DNA from: Puniceicoccales bacterium
GTDB lineage: Bacteria; Verrucomicrobiota; Verrucomicrobiia; Opitutales; JAIRKQ01
Assembly (NCBI GenBank): GCA_031279395.1
Contig: JAITIO010000032.1
Span: 1-17,638, forward strand
Length of the DNA stretch: 17,638 nt
Direction: 5' to 3'
This document shows positions 1 through 6,752 of the stretch, one piece after another. The stretch's first letter is position 1, and each line of letters opens with the position of its first letter. A program made the translations under genes and the position numbers. The notes beneath the pieces were generated by a model that was not told the DNA's origin, did not search any database, and saw nothing but the letters and a program-made list of their open reading frames with translations.

Positions 1-303
1 CGGAAAATATTGCTTCAGCCGCTCGCAATCCACTCCTTCTATCAATCACATAGCCATAAACGAGACCCCTTTTCTTGTTCCTGTCTGCAATGTCAATCCT
101 TTTCTTATGAGTCCTGAGCCTAGGATTTTTTCATTTCTTAGCTCTTCTTTTTTGAGATTTGCATACAGCATACTTTGCGGTGACTGCTATGGTAATGCAG
201 TGTAAAAATTTCCCCACAAAGCAAATTATAATTTTCAGATGTCACCATAAGTGATTTTAGATTGAATAGTTCCATAGAATTACTATCATGACAATGTCAT
301 ATT
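1..303. other. Left-edge region without a confident gene
   Basis: No protein here can be recognised. On the minus strand a frame starts with GTG at 217, meets TGA at 133-131 after 28 codons (ending in a basic KSQKRRAKK tail), then stays open in the same frame to the left edge with more basic residues (HKKR, DRNKKRG, DRRSG). It could be a small protein, a gene interrupted by a stop, or chance. The complementary plus-strand frame is also open from base 2 to the TAA at 205-207, which weakens both readings. The stretch also holds one copy of a three-copy motif (151-165). Confidence 0.3.
262..289 (+). promoter_or_regulatory. Possible gpmI promoter
   Basis: TTGAAT at 262-267 and TATCAT at 284-289 are 16 bases apart, which fits a sigma-70-type promoter. 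Transcription would begin near 296, leaving a leader of fewer than ten bases before the ATG at 304. No Shine-Dalgarno sequence is visible there. This is a weak match to a consensus and could be chance. Confidence 0.3.
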
Positions 304-1884
304 ATGGCAGATGATGTAATTTCTACTGTTTTAATCCTTCGGGATGGCTGGGGTTGTAACCACAGCAGGCAAGAGGATTTTTGTAATGCAATTTTGAAGG
401 CAAATACCCCATTTTCCGACCATCTATCGCAAAATTGGCCACGTACGGAAATAGAAGCTTCCGGTCTGGCTGTCGGTCTACCGGAAGGTGTCATGGGGAA
501 TAGCGAAGTCGGCCACCAAAATATCGGTGCAGGCAGGATCGTAGATCAAGAAATTGTCAGAATTGACAAAGCGATAGCAAACGGCGAGTTTGAAAACAAT
601 GCGACGTTTCAAAATGCAATAAAAAACGTCAAATTGTACGATTCCAAATTACACCTGATCGGACTGTGTTCCGATGGTGGGGTTCATTCCGTCATGAGGC
701 ACCTGTATGCGATTTTGCGGTTCGCTAAAAATGCAGATGTAGGGAAAGTTTTTATTCATTTTATCGGTGATGGACGTGATACGGCAAAGGACAGTGGCAT
801 AAAGTATCTGGAAGAAATTGAAAATAAGTGTCGAGAGATTGGGAGTGGTCAAGTCGCCACCGTAATTGGTAGATTTTGGGCCATGGACCGTGATAACCGT
901 TGGAACCGTGTCCAGGAAGCATACAATTGCATGGTTGGGGAACAAAATTTTTTACAATTCCAATCTCCCAGGGAAGCCATACAACATTATTATGCCCATC
1001 CCAAATCGGACAACCAGGTCGGCGATGAGTTTATTTTACCAACCCAAATCGTCGATAAACGAGGAAATTTTTTCGGAAAAATTGAAGACAATGACAGCAT
1101 ACTACTTTTCAATTTTCGGGGAGACCGACCGAGGGAAATTACGAAAGCATTTACACATGCTAACTTCACTGGCTTTTCGAGGAAAAAATTACTGAAATTA
1201 AACTATGTAACGCTAACCGAATATGAGGTCGGCCTTTGTGAAAATGTTATTTTTAAACGCCCTGCTAAAATGCAAAACATCCTCGGAGATTATATCAGTC
1301 AGCTTGGGCTGAAACAATTCAGATGTGCTGAAACCGAAAAATATGCCCATGTGACGTTTTTTTTCAATGACTACCGCGAAGAACCATTTGCCGGTGAAGA
1401 TCGAAAATTAATTCCGAGCCCAACGGATATCGAAACCTACGACCAACGCCCCGAAATGAGTGCATTTGCAGTAAAAGATGAAGTTAAAAGTGCCATCCTA
1501 AGCAAAAAATATTCCCTCATCGTTGTGAACTTTGCGAACCCTGACATGGTCGGACATACGGGTAACATGGAAGCGGGTCAAAAGGCCGCTGAGACCGTCG
1601 ATATCTGCCTGAAAGAATTACTTTCAGCCATCGATATCGTAGGGGGCAACGCATTGATCACCGCCGACCATGGCAATTTGGAAAAAATGGTGGACGTAGA
1701 TACGGGTATGCCATTTACGCAGCACACCACAAATCCCGTTGAAGTGATACTCTATGGCAAGAAATTTAAAAATCTCAAACTGAAGCCTTCCGGTGCACTG
1801 TGCGATATTGCTCCGACCATATTGCAAATGATGCAACTCCCTCAACCCAACGAAATGACAGGAACTTCCCTAATTATTGGGTAA
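304..1884 (+). CDS. gpmI: 2,3-bisphosphoglycerate-independent phosphoglycerate mutase
   Basis: Interconverts 3-phosphoglycerate and 2-phosphoglycerate in glycolysis and gluconeogenesis, in the cytosol, using two metal ions and a phosphoserine intermediate. The 526-residue protein is close to the family's usual length of about 510. It has the N-terminal metal motif DGWG with Asp14, and the catalytic serine motif GNSEVGHQNIGAGR with Ser67. GDGRDT follows near residue 155, and the alkaline-phosphatase-fold metal ligands TADHGN near residue 453 with HTTNP shortly after. The ATG at 304 is the only reasonable start: nearby upstream ATGs are out of frame. No clear ribosome-binding site precedes it. 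It is the first gene of a same-strand run (gpmI, uppS, cdsA, pgi), but the 95-base gap to uppS leaves co-transcription open. Identification is firm. Confidence 0.96.
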   Translation: MADDVISTVLILRDGWGCNHSRQEDFCNAILKANTPFSDHLSQNWPRTEIEASGLAVGLPEGVMGNSEVGHQNIGAGRIVDQEIVRIDKAIANGEFENNATFQNAIKNVKLYDSKLHLIGLCSDGGVHSVMRHLYAILRFAKNADVGKVFIHFIGDGRDTAKDSGIKYLEEIENKCREIGSGQVATVIGRFWAMDRDNRWNRVQEAYNCMVGEQNFLQFQSPREAIQHYYAHPKSDNQVGDEFILPTQIVDKRGNFFGKIEDNDSILLFNFRGDRPREITKAFTHANFTGFSRKKLLKLNYVTLTEYEVGLCENVIFKRPAKMQNILGDYISQLGLKQFRCAETEKYAHVTFFFNDYREEPFAGEDRKLIPSPTDIETYDQRPEMSAFAVKDEVKSAILSKKYSLIVVNFANPDMVGHTGNMEAGQKAAETVDICLKELLSAIDIVGGNALITADHGNLEKMVDVDTGMPFTQHTTNPVEVILYGKKFKNLKLKPSGALCDIAPTILQMMQLPQPNEMTGTSLIIG

Positions 1885-1892
1885 AATCGATG

Positions 1893-1940
1893 CGCGGGAA
1901 ATATTGTCCGCGAGCATATTTCCACAAGAATCCACAAGAA
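1893..1940 (+). repeat. Mutually exclusive small hairpins and a 10-bp direct repeat
   Basis: In the gap between gpmI and uppS, CGCGG (1893-1897) can pair with CCGCG (1908-1912), and GGAAATAT (1897-1904) can pair with ATATTTCC (1916-1923). The two stems interleave, so only one can form at a time. Immediately after, the 10-mer TCCACAAGAA is repeated in tandem (1921-1930 and 1931-1940). No U-run follows, so this is not a standard terminator. A role in uppS expression is only a possibility. Confidence 0.35.
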
Positions 1941-1979
1941 GCTTGATTATTGGCCCTAAACCTATACATATGCGGATCC

Positions 1980-2690
1980 ATGAGTCGTATTCCTGTGCAC
2001 GTTGCTTTTATTATGGATGGGAATGGTCGTTGGGCACAGGTACGTGGATTGCCTCGCCATGAAGGGCATAGGCGGGGAGCTGCGGTGGTGAAAAAAATTT
2101 TACGCATTGCGGAAAAGAATGGAATCAAATATGCGACATTTTTTGCTTTTTCGTCGGAAAATTTTTCGAGGCCGGAATCGGAAGTGAGCTTTTTAATGAA
2201 TTTATTCGAAAGATTTTTGAAAAAATACAGCAAAACTCTTTGGGAAAAGGAAGTACGTTTTAGAGCCATAGGGAATCTATCGCAATTGCCCATCAACCTC
2301 CAGTTTGCGATTGAAAAATTGATCCAGAGTACGACATGTTTTGACAAATTTCACCTCACCATAGCACTAAATTATGGAGCACGCAGTGAAGTCATTCATG
2401 CCATAGGGAATCTTTTGAAAAATGAAAATGTAAGTGTGGAAAATTTGACGTGGGAAGATTTTAAACAATATCTTTATACGAAGGATTTGCCGGATCCCGA
2501 TCTGATCATTCGAACATCTGGAGAGCAGCGGTTGAGCAATTTTTTATTATTGCAATCAGCCTATGCGGAATTGTACTTTACGAAAACTTATTGGCCTGAC
2601 TTCAATGAAAAGGAGTTTTTGTTGGCCATCGAAGATTATGGTACCCGAGAAAGGAGAATGGGAAAAATAAATGATAAAACGAACGATTAG
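1980..2690 (+). CDS. uppS: Undecaprenyl diphosphate synthase (cis-prenyltransferase)
   Basis: Condenses isopentenyl diphosphate units onto farnesyl diphosphate in cis to make the C55 lipid carrier for peptidoglycan and other envelope polymers. The catalytic motif HVAFIMDGNGRWA lies at the N-terminus with Asp13. SSENFSRP follows in the first third. The C-terminal block contains DLIIRTSGEQRLSNFLL, then AYAELYF, WPDF and RERRMG. At 236 residues it is near the family's usual 240-250. I chose the ATG at 1980 because family members begin just before this motif. An in-frame TTG at 1950 would add ten residues. The 3' end overlaps cdsA by 20 bases, as in many bacteria where uppS and cdsA form one operon. 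IspF, also in the window, belongs to the pathway that supplies its substrates. Confidence 0.96.
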   Translation: MSRIPVHVAFIMDGNGRWAQVRGLPRHEGHRRGAAVVKKILRIAEKNGIKYATFFAFSSENFSRPESEVSFLMNLFERFLKKYSKTLWEKEVRFRAIGNLSQLPINLQFAIEKLIQSTTCFDKFHLTIALNYGARSEVIHAIGNLLKNENVSVENLTWEDFKQYLYTKDLPDPDLIIRTSGEQRLSNFLLLQSAYAELYFTKTYWPDFNEKEFLLAIEDYGTRERRMGKINDKTND

Positions 2691-3537
2691 CAGTATCTTG
2701 ATTTTAGCCTTTGTATCTCTGACGGTCTATTTATTCGGAGCAGTGGGATGTGTGGGATTAATTTTCCTCGCTGGGCTATTGACCCAGTGGGAGTTTTATA
2801 AGTTATTACGGAAGATAGGCCAAAAGCCTTTGATGGTCACTGGGATTCTTTGCGGTGCACTGCTAATGTTTGAAAGTTTTCATACCAATGGACCGAATCT
2901 GGAGGAATTATTATACCTGTCAATAATCATAGTGGTAGTCCAAGCCTTGCTTTCCCATTCCCTCGAAACATCAAAGAGGTGCATAATGTCTACAATCATT
3001 GGCATAAATTGTATTCCTTTCATGTGTTGCTTCCCAATTTCATTATACCGTGAAATAGTACGTCATGGCCTGAGCAGCAACCACTACATCTGTACTTTAT
3101 TTTGGATGATTTTAGTCACAAAATGTTGTGATATCGGTGGAATGTTCGTAGGAAAACACTTCGGTAAACACAAACTAGCCATAAATTTTAGCCCTAAAAA
3201 GACCATTGAGGGACTACTTGGAGGTATTTTATTTTCCAATTGTGTTGGGATAATTCTTTTGTTTCTCTGTCGACAATGGTTACCGAGTGAGCTGGTAATT
3301 GGACAAGCCATCGCTTTATCCACACTCTTAGCCATATTTTCATTTGTTGGGGACCTGGTCGAATCGGTGGTAAAACGTCTCGCCAATGAAAAAGATTCAG
3401 GGACTATATTCCCGGGCATAGGCGGAATATTTGACCTAACGGATAGTCTGTTGTTTTCAATCCCTCTCGGGGTATTATATCTAAAATATTTTATTTATTG
3501 CTCTTATTTTATTGCCAGGGATATCTATTTTCATTAG
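2671..3537 (+). CDS. cdsA: Phosphatidate cytidylyltransferase (CDP-diacylglycerol synthase)
   Basis: Transfers CMP from CTP to phosphatidic acid to give CDP-diacylglycerol, the precursor of bacterial phospholipids, in the inner membrane. The 288-residue protein has many hydrophobic segments, the mid-protein block DIGGMFVGKHFGKHK with SPKKTIEG, and a C-terminal signature running SVVKR, NEKDSG, FPGIGGIFDLTDS. That signature departs from the classic PGHGG-DR-D pattern: the histidine is isoleucine and the arginine before the last aspartate is leucine. The KD pair and both aspartates are kept. AAGGAG at 2651-2656 lies rather far (14 bases) from the ATG, inside uppS. The 20-base overlap with uppS implies translational coupling. 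In many genomes dxr follows; here pgi follows 12 bases later instead. Confidence 0.93.
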   Translation: MIKRTISSILILAFVSLTVYLFGAVGCVGLIFLAGLLTQWEFYKLLRKIGQKPLMVTGILCGALLMFESFHTNGPNLEELLYLSIIIVVVQALLSHSLETSKRCIMSTIIGINCIPFMCCFPISLYREIVRHGLSSNHYICTLFWMILVTKCCDIGGMFVGKHFGKHKLAINFSPKKTIEGLLGGILFSNCVGIILLFLCRQWLPSELVIGQAIALSTLLAIFSFVGDLVESVVKRLANEKDSGTIFPGIGGIFDLTDSLLFSIPLGVLYLKYFIYCSYFIARDIYFH

Positions 3538-3549
3538 CTATCATCCTGC

Positions 3550-5121
3550 ATGGACGACTGGAATAATTTCGAAGAATATTTGTTTCGCAGTGATGAGCTG
3601 GGGGTAATGATTGATTTTAGTCAAATTGGCTTTTCGGAAAAGTTTTTCAATGGAATGGCAGAAAAGATAGCCGTTGCTCATCGGGAGATGGCGGCATTGG
3701 AGGCCGGGGCCGTAGCAAATCAGGATGAAAACAGAATGGTAGGGCATTATTGGTTACGAAATTCAAATATTGCTCCTTCTCTGGAAATTCAAGTAAACAT
3801 TGACGATGGCATTGAAAGAATATTAAGATTCGCGGAGCAAGTGCACTTGGGGCATCTCGCCGGTCAAGATGGTAAGTTTGAAAATGCCTTATTCATAGGC
3901 ATAGGCGGATCGGCCCTAGGTCCCCAATTGATATGTGACAGCTTAGATGGAGACAATAAAATCAACTGTTACTTCATAGATAATACGGATCCCGATGGTA
4001 TTGACCTAATTCTTAAAAAGTTAGAGGGAAGACTTGGGCAAACGCTGGTGGTTGTCACATCGAAGTCCGGTAGTACCCCCGAGCCTCGCAATGCGATGGT
4101 TGAAGCGATGGCTGCCTATGAAAAAAATAAGTATACATTTTCTTGCCATGCTGTGGCCATAACAGGTCAGGACAGCCTTCTAGATAAACAGGCCCATTCC
4201 GAAGGATGGATAGGAAGGTTTCCGATGTGGGAGTGGGTAGGAGGTCGAACGAGTGTATTTTCCGCCGTAGGGTTATTACCAGCAGCTTTGCAGGGGATTC
4301 CCATAAAATCTTTCCTTGCCGGTTCCCGCGACATGGATAGTGTAACCCGAGTTACTTCTTTAAAAAATCCCGCGATGATGATGGCTCTCGCGTGGTATTG
4401 TGCAACGGATGGAGTGGGGAAAAAAGATATGGTTGTGATACCGTACAAGGACAGGTTATCAAGTTTTGCCAAATATTTACAGCAACTGATAATGGAATCG
4501 CTTGGCAAGGAAAAGGATCGCGATGGAAATGTCATCCATCAGGGATTAACTGTATATGGGAACAAAGGATCCACGGATCAACATTCGTTCATACAACAGC
4601 TACGCGATGGCCTGCAAAATTTCTTCATAACGATTATTTCCGTACTAAAATCCAGGAACGGTACTTCGCCATCCGTTGATCCCAACGGCATGACGAGTGG
4701 TGATTATTTGAATGGGTTTGCCCTAGGGACGGCCAAAGCATTGAATGAAAATGGTACCGGAGTAATTCAAATTTTCGTCGACAAATTTTCGGAATATGAA
4801 CTCGGAGCATTGATTGCGTTATACGAACGTGCGGTCGGGTTCTATGCCAGCATGATAAACGTAAATGCGTACCACCAACCGGGTGTGGAAGCCGGGAAGA
4901 AAGCAGCGGCAGAAATTTTGCAGATTCAACGATCCATAGGATCTTTCCTAGAAAAAAACAAAGGAAAAAAGCTAACCGTCGATGCCATTGCAGATGGGAT
5001 AAATTTGAAAAATCAGAAAGCATTGATTTTTAAACTATTGGAACATATGGCCGCCAATGGTAATGGGATAAAAAGAAATCCTTCCGTTGAAATTTTAACA
5101 TCAACCTTTGAAGCTCTATGA
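3550..5121 (+). CDS. pgi: Glucose-6-phosphate isomerase
   Basis: Interconverts glucose-6-phosphate and fructose-6-phosphate in the cytosol, at the branch between glycolysis and glycogen or sugar-nucleotide synthesis. The 523-residue protein carries the SIS-fold sugar-phosphate motifs: IGIGGSALGP near 116-125, VVVTSKSGSTPEPRNA at 167-182, and the PGI signature WVGGRTSVFSAVG at 229-241. The catalytic glutamate motif QLIMES falls at Glu316, with GNKGSTDQHSF following (His345). A C-terminal YHQPGVEAGKKA holds the expected lysine. The ATG at 3550 follows the cdsA stop by 12 bases, so the two are probably co-transcribed although their pathways differ. With the antiporter at 14089 and glgC at 13867 it forms a plausible hexose-phosphate handling set. 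Confidence 0.96.
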   Translation: MDDWNNFEEYLFRSDELGVMIDFSQIGFSEKFFNGMAEKIAVAHREMAALEAGAVANQDENRMVGHYWLRNSNIAPSLEIQVNIDDGIERILRFAEQVHLGHLAGQDGKFENALFIGIGGSALGPQLICDSLDGDNKINCYFIDNTDPDGIDLILKKLEGRLGQTLVVVTSKSGSTPEPRNAMVEAMAAYEKNKYTFSCHAVAITGQDSLLDKQAHSEGWIGRFPMWEWVGGRTSVFSAVGLLPAALQGIPIKSFLAGSRDMDSVTRVTSLKNPAMMMALAWYCATDGVGKKDMVVIPYKDRLSSFAKYLQQLIMESLGKEKDRDGNVIHQGLTVYGNKGSTDQHSFIQQLRDGLQNFFITIISVLKSRNGTSPSVDPNGMTSGDYLNGFALGTAKALNENGTGVIQIFVDKFSEYELGALIALYERAVGFYASMINVNAYHQPGVEAGKKAAAEILQIQRSIGSFLEKNKGKKLTVDAIADGINLKNQKALIFKLLEHMAANGNGIKRNPSVEILTSTFEAL

Positions 5122-5628
5122 ACAACCCATGCATTGTCTTAGATTAATGCCACTCTATGCTTGGTTTGCCCAAAAAAATGCACTATGGGAGAACAAAAAA
5201 CAGGAAAAGATAAGGGGTAAAATATGGCGTAATCTTTTTTTGAGATTGGCATAGAATTTTAAGTGTAATAATTATAAAATGGGACAGCATTGCCGCCAAT
5301 GAGAGTTCCTTTTGGAAACCTCAGAGACTCTTTCGTTTTCTTGGATGCACTTGCTTCCTACTGCAGGCGTTTCTTCCTCACTATTAGCACCGCCAACATC
5401 AGGCTCATCACCGATACCAAGTCATATCTTTTCCCAGAGGCGCTCCTCGGATAGAAGCAAGTAAAATCACTGGAAAGCTGCTTCGTATAAAAACGGCGAG
5501 GTTTCGAAACAGTTCTAACAGGTCAAAATCTCGCAGTTCCAAATCAGATTTTGTAGTTCCAAAATATCTTCTCCGTTTGGATTAGAAATGTTGTTGCATC
5601 TTGATATGTTAACAATTAAAGATTGAGC
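5122..5628. other. Gene-free interval between pgi and tadA
   Basis: I see no supported gene in this roughly 500-base gap. A 51-codon frame (ATG 5299 to TAG 5454) lacks a ribosome-binding site and recognisable motifs. A minus-strand frame ending at 5278 reads protein-like (GANSEEETPAVGSK) but has no start. The stretch contains one copy of the three-copy motif (5239-5253). Just upstream of tadA it is AT-rich (ttaacaattaaagattgag), with no clear promoter. Confidence 0.4.
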
Positions 5629-6144
5629 ATGATGATCGAGTGTCCATTCTCCCAAAAATATCCATCGCTTTTGAACAGGAATGATGAATATTTTATGTCG
5701 ATGGCTTATAATCAGGCCATTGAAGCGTGGAAACACGATGAGACTCCCGTTGGGGCAATTGCCGTCTTGGGCAACGAAATTATTGCTTCCGCATATAATT
5801 CAGTAATAACCCTAAACGATCCAACGGCCCACGCAGAAATGCAGGTTATAACGCAGGCTGCAAGGGTTGTCGGTGATTGGCGATTAAACGATGTGGCAAT
5901 TTACGTAACCAAGGAACCCTGTCCCATGTGTTCCGGGGCGATGATTATGAGTAGAGTCGGGGTTATTGTTTTCGGAACATCGGACAGAAAAATGGGCCTA
6001 TTGGGTGGATGTTTTCGATTGCAGGATTTAAAAACCCTCAACCATCGACCCATGATCAGGTCTGGAATCCTTGCAGAAGATTGTTCCCTACTGATACAGG
6101 CATTTTTCACCATGAAGCGAGAAATCATGGCAGGGAAGTTCTAA
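5629..6144 (+). CDS. tadA: tRNA-specific adenosine deaminase
   Basis: Deaminates adenosine-34 to inosine in the anticodon wobble position of tRNA-Arg(ACG), in the cytosol. It has the zinc-deaminase motifs HAE (His68, catalytic Glu70) and PCPMCSGA (zinc ligands Cys98 and Cys101). The TadA-specific C-terminal part contains RKMGLLGG, NHRP, then GILAEDC. The 171 residues are typical. The family's conserved opening helix (DEYFMSMAYNQA) starts at residue 19, so translation could begin at the ATG at 5629 (chosen), 5632, or the ATG at 5695, which has AGGA 14 bases upstream. The last would cut into the conserved helix. No neighbour is functionally related, and a perfect hairpin follows the stop. Confidence 0.93.
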   Translation: MMIECPFSQKYPSLLNRNDEYFMSMAYNQAIEAWKHDETPVGAIAVLGNEIIASAYNSVITLNDPTAHAEMQVITQAARVVGDWRLNDVAIYVTKEPCPMCSGAMIMSRVGVIVFGTSDRKMGLLGGCFRLQDLKTLNHRPMIRSGILAEDCSLLIQAFFTMKREIMAGKF

Positions 6145-6151
6145 ATAAAGA

Positions 6152-6175
6152 GTGCGATGCATTTCTGCATCGCAC
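6152..6175 (+). terminator. Perfect 10-bp hairpin after tadA
   Basis: GTGCGATGCA at 6152-6161 pairs with TGCATCGCAC at 6166-6175 around a TTTC loop, starting 8 bases after the tadA stop. It lacks the U-run of a classical rho-independent terminator on the plus strand. It may still end or stabilise the tadA transcript. Confidence 0.6.
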
Positions 6176-6204
6176 AATACCATACATAATTAGATGAAGG
6201 AAAA

Positions 6205-6241
6205 ATAAGCTCGAACAAATATTGTTCTCATCTGAGCTTAT
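6205..6241. repeat. Compound inverted repeat with bulge
   Basis: ATAAGCTC (6205-6212) pairs with GAGCTTAT (6234-6241). Directly inside it GAACAA (6213-6218) pairs with TTGTTC (6222-6227) around a three-base loop. Together this is a 14-bp stem with a six-base bulge (TCATCT) on one side. The bulge itself can pair with GATGA at 6242-6246, giving an alternative fold. It may be a second transcript end after tadA, a processing site or a structured RNA. No U-run follows. Confidence 0.5.
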
Positions 6242-6368
6242 GATGAGTAATCATGTAAAATTTATACACTTGTAAAGTAAAAAAAGTAAAAATATTAAAA
6301 TTTTCATCTCTCATAACAATATCATATCCGATAAATTTTACCATATTCGTTCAAAATTAAACAATTAT

Positions 6369-6383
6369 TATGCGAATCTCAAA
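6369..6383 (-). repeat. Three-copy motif TTTGAGATTNGCATA
   Basis: The 15-base motif TTTGAGATTNGCATA occurs on the plus strand at 151-165 (N=T) and 5239-5253 (N=G), and on the minus strand here (N=C). All copies match at the other 14 positions. The second and third copies face each other across tadA. On the minus strand this copy begins with the TGA that ends the frameshifted reading frame at 6379. Function unknown. Confidence 0.5.
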
Positions 6384-6715
6384 GAGGAGGCAAGTTAAAG
6401 GCAAAAATTACAGCCGGCGAGCACTTCTTCGGCCCAGGAAAGGTCGTGTAAATGTCTCGGTTTTCTAGGAAAATTTCACAAATTTTCGAGATGCACTCGG
6501 GACGAGATGCAATTTTATCCCAAACGTTGTGGAGACCAATGAATGGGCCCCATTTGCCATATTTTTGAATGTTTTATGGTTCCGATGGCATACATTTTTG
6601 CATAGGGGAAGTGTCGTTGAATCGATGCATAGTTATTGTACTCGATACCGTCTCCCCTTGAATTTTTCCCTTTCTTGGTTTTGAAATTCGCATGGATGGT
6701 ATATTTTTCTTGCAA
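6379..6715 (-). pseudogene. Frameshifted gene remnant, unknown function
   Basis: On the minus strand a frame opens with TTG at 6715 and reads about 50 protein-like residues (QEKYTIHANFKTKKGKN, NYASIQRHFPYAKMYAIGT). It then continues sensibly only in the neighbouring frame (KWGPFIGLHNVWDKIASRP, FLENRDIYTTFPGPKKCSPA) to a TGA at 6381-6379. Removing one base from the T5 run at 6562-6566 joins both parts into one frame of 111 residues. I do not recognise the family. It lies divergently upstream of mreB, and the first part alone would end at 6515. It is either a decayed gene or a chance pair of open frames; no ribosome-binding site is evident. Confidence 0.4.
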
Positions 6716-6716
6716 G

Positions 6717-6745
6717 TCAATGTTGGTTTATTTTTTTATTATAAA
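6717..6745 (+). promoter_or_regulatory. Possible mreB promoter, leaderless transcript
   Basis: A TATAAA -10 box at 6740-6745 has a poor -35 candidate (TCAATG, 6717-6722) at 17-base spacing. The start of transcription would fall within a base or two of the ATG at 6753. No Shine-Dalgarno sequence is present, so a leaderless mRNA is possible. The -35 match is weak. Confidence 0.35.
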
Positions 6746-6752
6746 ACAATAG

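Larger units (their letters stand above)
6145..6752. other. Interval between tadA and mreB
   Basis: This 608-base gap holds two hairpins (6152-6175, 6205-6241), an AT-rich run around 6240-6370 without visible genes, the minus-strand remnant at 6379-6715, and the mreB promoter region. A strong AGGAGG at 6385-6390 has no start codon at a useful distance. A 32-codon basic plus-strand frame beginning at the ATG at 6370 overlaps it but lacks support. Confidence 0.5.

Noticed and set aside
1950..1979. TTG start for uppS
   Set aside because: Family members begin close to the catalytic motif, and the ATG at 1980 does so.
5299..5454. 51-codon plus-strand frame between pgi and tadA
   Set aside because: No ribosome-binding site, no motif, and other frames over the same bases are equally open.
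5623..5736. Minus-strand frame antisense to the start of tadA
   Set aside because: It lies largely over intact tadA and shows no motif.
6370..6468. 32-codon basic plus-strand frame from an ATG at 6370
   Set aside because: No ribosome-binding site upstream, very short, and antisense to a more protein-like frame.
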